Positions 25,701-39,600 of a stretch of 64,000 bases of DNA are shown here, one piece after another. The stretch lies in NCBI RefSeq assembly GCF_025698545.1, contig NC_068567.1:620001-684000 (forward strand), given 5' to 3'. Numbering within the stretch: position 1 is the stretch's first letter; each line of letters begins with the position of its first letter. Origin of the DNA: Gossypium raimondii (lineage: Eukaryota > Streptophyta > Magnoliopsida > Malvales > Malvaceae). A program made the translations under genes and the position numbers. Below the pieces are notes generated by a model that was not told where the DNA came from, did no database searches, and was given only the letters and a program-made list of their open reading frames with translations.

Positions 25701-27168
25701 TATTTTGCTTTTGGCAGGCTAAGCGTCTTCCTTATAGAGAAGCTATGGTAACCCGAGGTCAAAGAGGAAGTTTCTCCCGAGGTTCTTGGATTGGGGAGAT
25801 GCAGCAAGCTTCCGATAGATCAGTAATAATTAGTGAAATACTTGATCCGAGGACTAAAAATTTATTGTCCATGTCAAAGATTAGTGATTATGTTTTATCA
25901 AATGAGCTGGTCAGTATGGCCTTGGCCATGGTTGCAGAGGATCGACAAATAAATGATGTACTAGAAGAGCTTTTTGCAGAGGAGGTACTCTCTCTTTCCC
26001 GTAACCTTTATGTCGACTTTTAACTTGTGCAGAAGTTGCCCCTGATCTGCTAAATCATGACATGAGACTTGTCCAAATAGTATTTATAGCATAACACTAT
26101 ATGTTTCCTTATTTATTACTGGGTTGGGAATAAGAAATGAGTCGATTTGGTTCGAGGCAGAAGTTAATACCTCGTTGAATAAGATTGGACAGGATAAGCT
26201 TCCGTAAATCAATATCCTTCTGACTGAAGGACATTTAATGGCCCAAAAAGCTGCCGAAGTTGAATAAGATTGGACAGGATAAGCTTCTTCATTTCCTTTT
26301 TCACATATCAGATACAAGAATCGATCACCCTATCGAAAAAGATTTATACCATTGGCATGGTCATTCAAAGGATTAAAAGATAATGATGAAAATCCGTGTT
26401 GCTTGGGCTCAGGTGTGAGTGTATGTATCTGATATTGGTATTTTCAATTTTTTCAATGTTCTCCCTATTATTTGGAGGATTTTTTGAGGTTCACATCTCC
26501 ATACTCATGTTGGACAAGGTTGGAAATGCCAAAAAAGTCACTTAGGCTTATACATATATATTAGGTTATTCAGTTCCTTGCTTCGGTTTATATGCTCTTA
26601 CAACATACTTATCATGGGTAAAAGTATCATGGTGTCTTGTACTAGGCGCCAGATTGCATTTTGCCTCTTCTACTTAAAGATGGGCAATTTAGATTTTATA
26701 CGTTAGATCAAAGAGTAAAATGGTCATTTTATTAAAAACTTCATCCATTTCTACTAATAAAACTAGTATCGTCAGCATGAGGTATACGTGACATGTCATG
26801 TGTCATTGTTTGGTTATTCCATCGACCATGCCAATTTTTAATAGTACAAGTAGATGAAATTTTTAACAGAAAAGACCAATTTACTTTTTGTTCTAATGTA
26901 TAGGGGCTAAAGTTAATCATTCATGTAATTTTGGATACTCTGTTTTCAGGGAAATGAGCTGCATATTAGATTAGCAGAGCTTTACCTTCATGAAGGTGAA
27001 GAACTGAGTTTCTACGAAATAATCTTACGAGCTCGACTAAAGAGAGAGATTATTATCGGTTACCGTTTAGCAAATGCTGAGAGAGCCGTTATCAATCCGC
27101 CAAACAAAAACGAGAGAAGAAGATGGTCAGTGAAGGATGTGTTTGTGGTTATCAGTGAGAAGGAATGA
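19734..27168 (+). CDS. CASTOR: CASTOR-type nuclear-envelope ion channel, 12 exons
   Basis: Exons: 19734-20165, 20271-20342, 21113-21718, 22508-22690, 22969-23028, 23111-23314, 23420-23668, 24520-24618 (or 24368-24466), 24807-25001, 25326-25418, 25718-25984, 26950-27168. All introns are GT-AG and phase 0, giving 892 residues (family members are about 850-900). The start is the ATG giving MSQDSAESSPSS; the Ser-rich N-terminus with RDWFFPSPSF is typical of CASTOR. Hydrophobic segments lie near residues 142-160, 203-226 and 261-285, a pore with filter ADSGN at 302-306, a following helix near 317-340, then two RCK-type regulatory domains starting at NHTLILGWSD (about 359) and KILLCGWRRD (about 620). 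CASTOR and POLLUX form cation channels of the nuclear envelope required for calcium spiking in root symbioses. CASTOR is preferred over POLLUX from the N-terminus and the ending DVFVVISEKE. The gene looks intact. Introns carry family B and MITE copies. Confidence 0.95.
20695..20790 (+). repeat. Dispersed repeat family B, copy 3 (CASTOR intron 2)
   Basis: The block 'gtcgagtggtaggcccatta' through 'gttgtataaaaaaag' matches 16165-16266 in order and orientation. It lies within the second intron and does not touch splice sites. Confidence 0.5.
24368..24466 (+). other. CASTOR: CASTOR alternative exon 8a
   Basis: This 99-base segment is bounded by cag| and |gtacgt, phase 0, and encodes 33 residues without a stop: VNGASFMHIARPARKPQ then KILLCGWRRDVDDMIV. 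It is exactly as long as exon 8b (24520-24618), and residues 18-27 are identical to 8b at protein level while the codons differ, so the pair is old and the protein is conserved. It replaces the linker between the two RCK domains and the first strand of RCK2. Either 8a or 8b restores the frame between exon 7 (ends 23668) and exon 9 (starts 24807). Confidence 0.8.
24520..24618 (+). other. CASTOR: CASTOR alternative exon 8b
   Basis: A 99-base exon bounded by gctgcag| and |gtaata, phase 0, encoding VWRGSLPGDFIVPKLME then KILLCGWRRDMEDMIM. The RGSLP...P pattern is the form known in legume CASTOR, so I take it as the default. It lies only 53 bases after exon 8a, a gap shorter than normal plant introns, so 8a and 8b are unlikely to be joined to each other. 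Confidence 0.85.
26617..26930 (+). mobile_element. MITE-like copy in CASTOR intron 11
   Basis: It starts 'ggtaaaagtatcatgg' and 'cttgtactagg', followed by 'cagattgcattttgcc', the family left end seen at 17727. It ends about 20 bases before the exon 12 acceptor, so the polypyrimidine/acceptor region of this intron abuts the element. Confidence 0.6.
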
Positions 27169-28574
27169 GATTACTTGTGCTATACGTCATGATACTTCAA
27201 GAGTTCATCCATGGCAAAGTAAGATTCAGTTTGAAGTTGTGGAAGAATCGAAGCGCTTACACCTCCAGAGCTCACATATTACACGCAGAACAGATCGAAA
27301 ATCGATCTTCCTTACCTCAGAAATCAATGGGAAAAGCACTGATCTTCCAGTTTTTGATTCATCGAGATTCTAAACTGTATATCATCCCTTCTTGATGTAT
27401 GTATGTTGCGACTGCAATAGATTCAATAATCTCGAAAATACAAAATGATGTTTTTGTATTTAAACATGATTAATATGATACATTTAATATAAGTTCTAAC
27501 ACAAAAAAGTACAATGTATGGCTTGCTTATATGATGATACAAGCCTGAATATCTGGGTTAAGCAAACTTATATAGAAAGTGAAACCTAACTCGGAATGTT
27601 CAGATCAATCTAATTTTTAAAATTGAGTGATCAAAATATAAATTTACTAATAATTTAATTACTTAAGATGTTATTTACTTAATTTTACGTATTCAATTTA
27701 TTTTATTATGATTTATTAGATAGAGTTAGAATTAAACCTGATCATGAACTAAGCCACTTGTTCAAGCATGAATGTTTGTCTAAAAAGTGAAAGGGTTTAG
27801 ATAAAATTATATGCTTGAAAAATGGATTTCGACAAAAAATAAAGTTTGTTTTCTAAATTGGTCAAACATCAGGTAAGTTCTTTTGGCCAAATTTGCTGCC
27901 ATTATACTATTGTATTGTTACTATTTTTATTGTTATTGTTTGGATATTAGTTACAATTATATTAGTGTTATTTAGTCCTACAACTTTACAAAAAGTCATT
28001 TTAACAACAAAACCGACATAGGTTAAGATTTTAAATAAAAAGAGTATAAGAACTCGGTGTCTCAAAATTAAAATATATAAACTAAAATTTAAAGGCATAA
28101 TGTTTTATTTGGCCTTACAACTTTACAAAAAGTCATTTTAGCTATCCTTTTAATTTTTGCTTCTCTTAGTCTTTGAACTTAGGTTGTCTGTTAACTTTGT
28201 TAACTATGTGTATGTCACATCAAGAATTAATTAATTTTAAAAAATTTAAAATATTTTTATAAAAAATTAAAATACTAATTAATTCTCAATGTAATATCCA
28301 CGTGGCAATCCAAAAATCAAAAAATTTAAATGATTGATTGAAATGATTCTTTTTTTAAATTCAAGGGTAAAATAAATTTTTATTTGATAATAATAAAAAG
28401 AGAAAATAGAAATCATTTTTGGGCTTTTGGGGCTTTGTTCAAGAGTTGTTTCAAACCAAACAAGTATCTGAATTTTCAGCCCAAATTTTCCATCCAGCTG
28501 GATTTTTCTCTCCATCCAAACAGCCTCAAAGTATCATCATCAAGGTCCTAAATGAAACCCAACACTTTAGATCA

Positions 28575-28582
28575 TTCTAGAA
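28575..28582 (+). promoter_or_regulatory. Heat-shock element core upstream of Hsp70
   Basis: TTCTAGAA is a perfect inverted pair of the HSF half-site (nTTCnnGAAn), located 243 bases before the ATG and about 90 bases before the TATA box. Only one clear pair is present, whereas strong heat induction usually involves three or more half-sites. A constitutive gene with modest heat response would fit. Confidence 0.5.
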
Positions 28583-28589
28583 ACTAATC

Positions 28590-28595
28590 CACGTG
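28590..28595. promoter_or_regulatory. G-box (CACGTG) upstream of Hsp70
   Basis: The palindrome CACGTG in the context CCACGTGTC, an ABRE/G-box type site bound by bZIP and bHLH factors, lies 8 bases after the heat-shock core. Assigned by motif and position only. Confidence 0.45.
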
Positions 28596-28671
28596 TCACC
28601 ACCTAACCCTCACACACACCGCACGCAAACATTCACACTACTCCCTTTGTTTTCTCTTTTTAAGAAAAAAA

Positions 28672-28678
28672 TATAAAA
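28672..28678 (+). promoter_or_regulatory. TATA box of the plastid Hsp70 gene
   Basis: TATAAAA lies 147 bases before the start codon. The following CT-rich stretch resembles a plant leader. This predicts a transcription start near 28705. Confidence 0.55.
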
Positions 28679-28824
28679 TCCTATAAACCCTTACTCCCTT
28701 TTCCCCCCTTATCTTCTTCCTAGAAGCCTATACCCCTTTGACCGTCCCTTATATTAGTTCACTCTCTCTTTTCCCTTTGAGGTTTTGGGCTTCTCTCAAT
28801 TTCTCAATCCCAATTGTTTTTAAA

Positions 28825-32409
<3,585 letters not shown>

Positions 32410-33680
32410 AAAAGCTCGGTTTTGAATCATTCTGGGTATTGGTGTGAGAGGTGGGGGATTGCATTACCTGTCATTTTTGATCCATGGTGGTGAAAGAAAA
32501 CAAATGGATTTAGGATTTAATAGAGTATGAAGCAGCATATATATATATATATATATAGAATGTCCAAATAGTGATTAATATAGGGTGTTAAGCCCTTCAC
32601 TTGAACATTGTTTTGAATTGTTCAATATGCATGCCATTTCTTGAGTTTGACTCCTGGATTTAACCAATGTATGTTAAAATCTTTGGTGAAGAAGGCAGTG
32701 ATTTTTTTTATGAATCTCAGATTCATGACAGGATTCAAGTATTATTGCATTGTATTGTTTTCTTACCGATAACCAACTTGTTGCTGCAGTTGAATTTAAG
32801 TATAATTGCCCTGGTGCAGTGAGGAAATTATTAAAAGACCCTTTTATTTAAAAAATTACAGGAATTTTGATTTGAACTTTAATGGCAACGAAAACCCTCT
32901 ATATTTTTCTCTCTAGAGCCCTCCTATCTTTTTACCCTATTTTTGCTGTCTTTGCCTTCTTGTGAGCAGCCAACCCGGCTTTAGGGCTGGCATCGCTCAC
33001 ATCTCCGACTGCTATAGTAAGACCTTTTCCATTTGCCTTTATTTTCGATAAAATAACTCAAGCAGAAGTACTTTTTGTGTGGTTTTCCTTCGTTGGTGAA
33101 AGGTGGTGGTTTGCTTCTCCAAGGGTTATTTTTTCCCATTCATTTTGAAACTTCTTTGTGGTTCATCAAGCACATCCTTTGGCAACTACCTTTTTCTCCC
33201 TTTTGGATGTAAGGATGAAAGATGAAAGCTTTGAGAATCCGTTGATGTTGCTTGTTTAATTTTCGTTTTGTTGTAACTTGAAAGAAAAAAAATAGAGATG
33301 GAGATCAAAAATTTGTTTGCGCAGTTCAAAAGTTTTCTACATATGCAGGATCTTAATTAGAGAGTAATTCACCATAACAACAGCTGCAAGTTGTGATTTA
33401 ACACACTCAGCAATTTACAGTCTCACTCTATACTTCTAACTAAATAATTCCTCCTCTTAGTCTTTCCCTCTTGAAAACTCGGACACAATTTAGTTTACTT
33501 ACAATTTTTCACTGAAAAAGTAATTCCTAATTTAACAAAAAAATGCTCTAATTTGTACATACCTAAAGTGTCAATACTTTTAATCAGGTATCGATGAAAT
33601 TCACCGATGTTAAAAGGGATAACGGTCACTAAATTGAGGCATTAAATGCCAAAGTATCGATACTCATGAAAAAAATCTTA
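32410..33680. other. Spacer between Hsp70 and the PPR gene
   Basis: The Hsp70 3' untranslated region occupies the first part, including a (TA)n tract at about 32537-32557. 32820-33025 has no recognisable content. 33026-33570 is a copy of the downstream flank of the NLR genes (annotated separately). 33571-33680 is the likely 3' untranslated region of the PPR gene. Confidence 0.6.
33026..33570 (-). pseudogene. Ghost of an NLR locus: downstream flank remnant
   Basis: This non-coding stretch aligns in order with 36758-37490, the far downstream flank of NLR1. Shared words include 'aataactcaagcagaagt', 'ggttttccttcgt', 'ggtggtttgcttct', 'ggatgaaagatgaaagcttt', 'cataacaacag', 'ctatacttctaactaaataa' and 'aacaaaaaaatgctct'. 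Part of it (from about 33330) also aligns with 54613-54830 beside NLR2. It is the most diverged of the three copies, with internal deletions. Orientation matches the NLR genes. Confidence 0.8.
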
Positions 33681-36482
33681 TCACCAATAATCTCCACAAG
33701 AGCATGAACCATCTTTAAAATGGTGGTATCTGTTGATGTCTCTCAAAATAATTTCCCTGGACACAATTTTACTAATGAATTTGAATGCAGTATGGCAATC
33801 CATGCAGACTCTAAGATTCTTTTTAACTCTAATTGGAGCTCCTGCCGGAGTGGCAATCAACCCGAAGGCTACTGCAAGTTTTTCGCTGTGGTGGTATAGA
33901 AGTTTTTCCTTTTCATCCCGTTCCACATCATGAAGATCAAACTCCACCTTGGGGATGTACCCGGCTTTGCTCAAACGCTCACTTAGCTCATCAAGCTTTG
34001 CGTAGATTTCTTCACTCTGAACATGGCTTCGGTCTCCCGCTATGAAAGTGTATATCTTGTCTTTAACCTCAATCCAACTAACCCCGGGTTCTTTCTTCAC
34101 GTTACAGTCTTTCATGAGTCTTCTCATCTTTGCTACATTATTCCACATGCCAACTGATGCATATATGTTAGCAAGAAGAACATGGGTACCAGATTTCTCT
34201 GGCTCAAGAATCAAAAGCATCTCTGCAGCACGTTGGCCAATCTCAACATTCTTGTGGATTCTAGCAGCACCAAGAAGTGCACCCCAAACTGAGCCATCCG
34301 CTTGGAAAGGCATGGTATTTACAAGTTCCATTGCCTCATCTAATCTCCCGGCTCGACCAAGTAAGTCAATCATGCAAGCATAATGCTCTTGCATACGTTC
34401 AAATCCAAATAACTCCTTCATTGATCTGAAGTAATTTTGGGCTTCAGTAACCAAACCAGCATGGTTACAAGCACAAAGCACACTGACCAAAGTTATCTGA
34501 TTGGGTGAAACACCATATTTAAGCATTTGATTGAAAACCCGTAGTGCTTCTTTCCCATGCCCATGTTGAGCTAGTCCTCCTATCATTGCAGACCATGAGA
34601 CTATTCCTCTCTCAGGAATACTAGAGAATGCACGTTCAGCATCATCTATGCTTCCACATTTGGCATACATGTTCACGAGAGAATTTCCTGCAAAGTTATC
34701 ATACATAAATCCATGCTTCAAGACATGAACATGCACTTGTTTCCCTTGCTCGTATGCTGATAGATTTGCACATGCATTTAGGAGTGAACTACAAACATAT
34801 GGATCCGGCTCTATCCCTCTATCTAGCATTTCTAGATACAGCTTAAGAGCTTCTTCACCTTGTCCGGACTGAGAATAAGCTGTGATCATAGATGTGAAAC
34901 CCACCAGATCTACAATCAAGCACTCTCTGAATATTCTTGTTGCATCTTCAAGAAGGGCACATTTTCCATATGCATCAATAAGGCTGTTTACAACATAACG
35001 GTCAGATTCAAATCCTGATTTTGCAGAGAGTGCATGAATCTGTTTGCAAACATAGTTCACCTGCAAGCTAGCAACGGATTTGAGGACTGTCGATAATGTT
35101 GTTTGATTGAATCCAACTCCTGCCTCATGCATCAAAGGAAACAGCAATAGAGCTTCCATATCTTCCCCATTTTGTGAATGCGCAGAGATAACAGCATTCC
35201 ATGCAATCAAGTCCTTGTCTGGCATCAAATTAAAAACCATTCTTGCATCGTTCATCAAACCACTTTTCGAATACATGTCTATAAGTCCAACATGCACAAA
35301 AGGATCTGATCCTACATTCAGCTTTATCAAGTTACAGTGCAACTGTCTGCCCAATTCCTTGAGACCGATGCCAGCACAAGCTTTTAGAGCACTCGACAAG
35401 GTAAACATGTTTGAATGTGTTCCAGATAATCTCATTTGCCCAAAAAACTCTAAAGCAGAATCATGCTTATCATGAAGAACGCAACCAGCAATGAGAGCAT
35501 TCCAAGAGACGATATCAGGTTCCCTTATCTCCTCAAACACGACAACAGCATCCTCAAGATTCCCTATCTTTGCATACATGTCCACAAGTGCATTCTTCGA
35601 GAAAGGATCTGAATCATAACCTAGCTTTATCAAGAACCCGTGAATTTTCCTTCCTTCACCACTATCCTCCAACCCAGTGCAGGCGTTTATCATGCTAGAC
35701 AAACTAAATTCATTAGGCCTTATTCCACTCAAAACCATCTCACGAAACAACTCCACTGCTTCACCAAAGTAATCACTCTGCACATAACAAGAAAACAATG
35801 CATTCCATGAAACAACACTCCTTTCAGGTATATCCTCAAAGAGCCTCCTCGAATCACCAAATTTCCCGCATTTTGAGTACAAGACAACCAAACTGTTACC
35901 TACATATTCATCAGACTCAAACCCGTTAACCACCACAATTCCATGAACCTGCCTCCCTAACTCCAAATCCTTTGTAAAAGCACAAGCTTTTAGAACGCTA
36001 GGAAAAGTGAACTCATTACACTTAAGACCCAACAAATGCATCTCATGGAAAGCCCAAATGGCATCTCTAGCAAGCCCATTTTGGGCATATCCAGAAATCA
36101 AAGCAGACCAAGAAACCAAGTCTGGTTCAGGACTTTCGTCGACCAGTTTCCTGGCATAGCCAAAAAGTTTTCGTTTTGCATACAAGCTGATCAAAAAGTT
36201 CCTACTTTTGGGGTCATTGGTTGAACCAAATTTGAGTGCATGGGCATGGATTTGCATGCCTGGATATAGGGTCTTGGAGGCATTGCATTTTGACAAGAGT
36301 TTAGAGTAGTAGGGAACAGAGAATGATGTGGGATTGGGGTCTTGGGCTAAGCTGAGGAAAGGGTTGGATTTTTTGGCGTGGCTTGAAGTAGCTGAGGTTT
36401 GAAAACGGTGAAAAGAAGAAGGGTAAGATCGTTGGAGATGAGATTTTTGGAACTGGAGGGAATTGAAAGTACGGATTTTCAT
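33681..36482 (-). CDS. PLS-class pentatricopeptide repeat protein with DYW domain
   Basis: A single uninterrupted ORF of 933 residues. The first 40 residues are Ser/Arg/Phe rich with few acids, suiting a mitochondrial or plastid targeting peptide. A long array of P, L and S type PPR motifs follows (repeated patterns such as NSLVxxYxKCG, DxVSWNALI, LKACAxxxxLExGRQVH) to about residue 765, then E/E+ domains and a DYW domain ending GDYW. The zinc-binding deaminase signature is complete: HSE (865-867) and CMDC (893-896). Such proteins bind specific organelle RNAs and edit C to U. The target cannot be read from this analysis. The gene is intronless, as is usual for the family. It sits exactly between two remnants of an NLR locus and is transcribed in the NLR direction, so its leader and promoter may be NLR-derived. 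It looks intact. Confidence 0.95.
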   Translation of the reverse strand: MKIRTFNSLQFQKSHLQRSYPSSFHRFQTSATSSHAKKSNPFLSLAQDPNPTSFSVPYYSKLLSKCNASKTLYPGMQIHAHALKFGSTNDPKSRNFLISLYAKRKLFGYARKLVDESPEPDLVSWSALISGYAQNGLARDAIWAFHEMHLLGLKCNEFTFPSVLKACAFTKDLELGRQVHGIVVVNGFESDEYVGNSLVVLYSKCGKFGDSRRLFEDIPERSVVSWNALFSCYVQSDYFGEAVELFREMVLSGIRPNEFSLSSMINACTGLEDSGEGRKIHGFLIKLGYDSDPFSKNALVDMYAKIGNLEDAVVVFEEIREPDIVSWNALIAGCVLHDKHDSALEFFGQMRLSGTHSNMFTLSSALKACAGIGLKELGRQLHCNLIKLNVGSDPFVHVGLIDMYSKSGLMNDARMVFNLMPDKDLIAWNAVISAHSQNGEDMEALLLFPLMHEAGVGFNQTTLSTVLKSVASLQVNYVCKQIHALSAKSGFESDRYVVNSLIDAYGKCALLEDATRIFRECLIVDLVGFTSMITAYSQSGQGEEALKLYLEMLDRGIEPDPYVCSSLLNACANLSAYEQGKQVHVHVLKHGFMYDNFAGNSLVNMYAKCGSIDDAERAFSSIPERGIVSWSAMIGGLAQHGHGKEALRVFNQMLKYGVSPNQITLVSVLCACNHAGLVTEAQNYFRSMKELFGFERMQEHYACMIDLLGRAGRLDEAMELVNTMPFQADGSVWGALLGAARIHKNVEIGQRAAEMLLILEPEKSGTHVLLANIYASVGMWNNVAKMRRLMKDCNVKKEPGVSWIEVKDKIYTFIAGDRSHVQSEEIYAKLDELSERLSKAGYIPKVEFDLHDVERDEKEKLLYHHSEKLAVAFGLIATPAGAPIRVKKNLRVCMDCHTAFKFISKIVSREIILRDINRYHHFKDGSCSCGDYW

Positions 36483-36485
36483 GAT

Positions 36486-36695
36486 TCATTTGTTCATTAA
36501 CCTGGTTTGGTTAATCTTCTCAACCGCAACTGACGCCACTTTTGACGCCACTACTCCCACAACAGCACTAACGAAAGCTTCAGCCATCTTTGCTTCAAAA
36601 TAACAAGCTTGAAATGTTAGAAAAAATTGTTAACCCTATATCAGAGAAGCGAAGAACAATAGGAAACGAAAAGCAATAGATGATTGAAATGGGTA
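36486..36695 (-). pseudogene. Ghost of an NLR locus: first 23 codons and 5' leader; uORF for the PPR gene
   Basis: On the minus strand the ATG at 36587 opens [11 protein letters not shown] and the first 69 bases match the start of both NLR genes with only a few substitutions (two against NLR2). Similarity breaks after codon 23, near 36512. The upstream 100 bases (36588-36690) also match the NLR leaders. The reading frame continues ten codons into foreign sequence and stops at TGA 36488-36486. It is therefore a 33-codon uORF in the same frame as the PPR ATG at 36482, separated from it by the stop and one codon. It is a truncated NLR paralogue whose body has been lost. Confidence 0.85.
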
Positions 36696-39600
36696 AATTA
36701 CATTCAAGATCCTTATACTATTATTATGTTTACGTTTTGTCCACTTAACTTTAAAAAGTTTTCCTTTTGTCTTTATTTTTTAAAAAATAACTCAAGCAGA
36801 AGTTCTTTTTGTGCGGTTTTCCTTCGTCGATTAAAGGCGGTGGTTTGCTTCTTCAACGGTCCTCTTTTTTTTTCCGCAGTGTTAGGCTGCTTTTAGTTTC
36901 CTAAAGGTTACAATAATATAACTCCTAATGCAAGTGTTTCCGTAATTTTACCATTGATCATCAACATCCGAACTCTAAGCTTTTACCGAAAACCTAAATT
37001 TTCAGTGTCAAAGGACTTCGAGAAGAGATTTTGGACCTTCCATAAATGAAAGAAGTTTGCATATCCTTTGATAATTACTTTCTTCGTCTCGCTTTTGGAT
37101 GTATGGATGAAAGATGAAAGCTTTGAGAATTGCGGGTTTTGCTTATTAAATATTCATTTAGTTGTAGCTGGACAAAGTAACTACTAGAAGAACAATAGAG
37201 ATGGATATGAGAATTGTTTACGCAGTTTGGAAATTTCCTACGTCTGAGGAGCCTTGCTCAGAGGTTAATCCACTATAACAACAGTTACAAGTTATGATTT
37301 AACTCAACTCACTCAGCAAGTTATAGCTTCAGTCCTATACTTCTAACTAAATAACTCTCCCTCTAAATCTTTTCCCCTTGCAAGCTTAGATCCAAGCTGA
37401 TGAACAATATTCAGTTTACTCACAATTTTGCACTAAAAAAAGTAGTTCCTGATTTAACAAATAAAATGCTCTCCAATTTCTACAATTAACCTACACTAGT
37501 CGTTCACTATATATACATAAAAGGGGCGTTCAAGTACAATCAATGACATTCGCTAATCTCACTAAAAACATCTTACTGTATCAAATTCCTTGAAGATCAA
37601 ATCTTCTATTTAAGAGAACTTTGATTGTATTGAAACAATCTTTACTTGGCTTGATTCTCGCATGTAAAGTCTGCACTGATGTACCACCATTGAAGCTGAC
37701 AATTATAATCGGCACTAACAAGCTCTCTTTGCTTGATATAAATACAGGGTAGCCAACTTTTTTTTCTGATGATTTTGGATTATGACCTGAAAGCTTAAAT
37801 CTTCAACTTAGCTCGATACACAGATGCTAGCTCCTTTTCCTGATAAAATCCAAACACAGTATTTATGATCAACTAAGTTACTATTTTTAATTCCAAGGCA
37901 ATCCAATTGGTGAACTCAATAAGTTTTAGATCCTAGAAATTCTATGAAGGAAAAGTACCTTTGTGAATAGCTTTTCCATTCATATTTGGTGCTGGTCCTC
38001 TCCGGTCATGGCTAAGGCCTTCTAGCTTACTACCCCATCAGATAAAGCAAAATCATAAATCTTTACATGAAGAAAAAATTTTAACCCTTGGATTTGAATT
38101 TTAGTTGTTTTATCACTGACCTATGTGAAGCATGTCCGGATCTCTCATATCAAAGAGTCTTGCAGGAGACTTCCTCTATTTGCCTTAAGTAACACCACTT
38201 CTCTACAGGGAGACACTTCGCCTGCAAAAATGCAAAAGGAATAGGTTAAGAAAGAGAATGGTGGTAAAGTGGCAAGATGCTGCAATGAACAAGCATACAA
38301 TATGTTGTCAAGGACAGCTGATTTGGGTAGCCAAGGTTAGTTCCATAACGGGGTGGCAATCGCAAGTGCTTCCTTCAGGAGCAGAACCAGAATGGCTTTC
38401 GGGAACAGAACTAAATTCCGGTCGGATATCACGAGAAACCTTATTCACAATCCTTGAGGCTTCTGACAAGTAGGAGAAATACTTAGGTGACTTGCATGAC
38501 TGAAGACAACAAGGCAAAAGAAGTGGTCAAAATGCATAAACAATGATAATTACCTAGTGAGTTGAAATTTGAAAATTTTTCATAAGCAGTCTTCCTGTTT
38601 AGTTGACTTACTATAATAGTCTATGCCTTTTGGAAAAATGCAGCTTTTTCCCGGCTAATCTGTCAGAAACATTTTATGTACAACAAAACTAAATCTGTAC
38701 AAGTAGTCACAGCTGACTTGGACCTTTTCTGTGACTGCAATCAAACACAGCTCAATAGCATCAAGTAGTCACACCATTACCATATGACCTTTTCCAATAC
38801 CCCATGTACGGTGCTGGGCCACTCTGGTCTTGGCTGAGGCCATTTAGCTCACTAGCTCATCTGATAAAGCAAAATCATAAATCTTTACGTAGAGAAAAAA
38901 AGTTTAATCCTCAGATTATAACTTAAGTTGGTCATCACTCATCACTGACCTATCTGAAGCATGCCTGGATCTCTCATATTGAAGATTCTTGCAAGAGACT
39001 TCCTCTATGATCTTAAGTAACACCACTTCTCTGCAGGGAGACACTTTGCCTGCCAAAATGCAAAAGGCTAGGTTAAGAAAGAGAATGGTGGTAAAGCAGC
39101 AAGATATGATGAACAAGCATATGATATGTTTGTCAAGGACAGCTGACTTGGAGAAACATGTAACAAGGTTAGTACCATAACGGGTGGCTATCCTAAGTGC
39201 TTCCATCAGGAACAAGGCTAAATTCCAGTTGGATCTCATGAGAACCCTTATTCATAATCCTTGATGCTTCAGACAAGTAGGGAGATATATTTAGCAAATG
39301 TTGCATGACCACAGACATTACAAACAAGTTAACAATAAGTGATCAAAATGCATAAACAATGATAATTACCTAGTGAGTTGAGTTTTGAAAAAATTTCATA
39401 AGCAGTATTCTTTGTTTAGTTGACCTACTATAATAGTTCATGCCTTCTAGAAAACAGAGAGAACGGAGGTAAAGCGGCAAGATAGGCTGGTTGCAATGAA
39501 CAAGTACGTGATATGTTGTCAAGAACTGCTGATTTGGGTAAAAATGAAACAAGGATGGTAGTACCATCACTTCCATTGGAAGCAAACTAAGAATGGGCTG

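Larger units (their letters stand above)
27169..28824. other. Intergenic region between CASTOR and the plastid Hsp70 gene
   Basis: The first few hundred bases should be the CASTOR 3' untranslated region. 27600-28350 is AT-rich repeat debris (pieces of MITE-like 'aaaattgagtgatcaaaat' and 'ctttacaaaaagtcatttta' elements). The last 300 bases form the Hsp70 promoter, annotated separately. No other gene is seen. Confidence 0.65.

Noticed and set aside
28738-28824. Upstream extension of the Hsp70 frame by 29 codons
   Set aside because: It begins with TTG, not ATG. The MASS start at 28825 gives a normal plastid transit peptide and lies at a suitable distance from the TATA box.
36301-36489. 62-codon minus-strand frame overlapping the PPR start (MNHENPYFQF)
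   Set aside because: It is a shadow in another frame of the PPR N-terminus. The 933-codon frame has complete PPR and DYW features.
38916-39239. 107-codon minus-strand ORF downstream of NLR1 as an independent gene
   Set aside because: It crosses the conserved exon-like borders of the 3'-flank module, and the NLR2 counterpart is shorter. A spliced untranslated segment explains it better.
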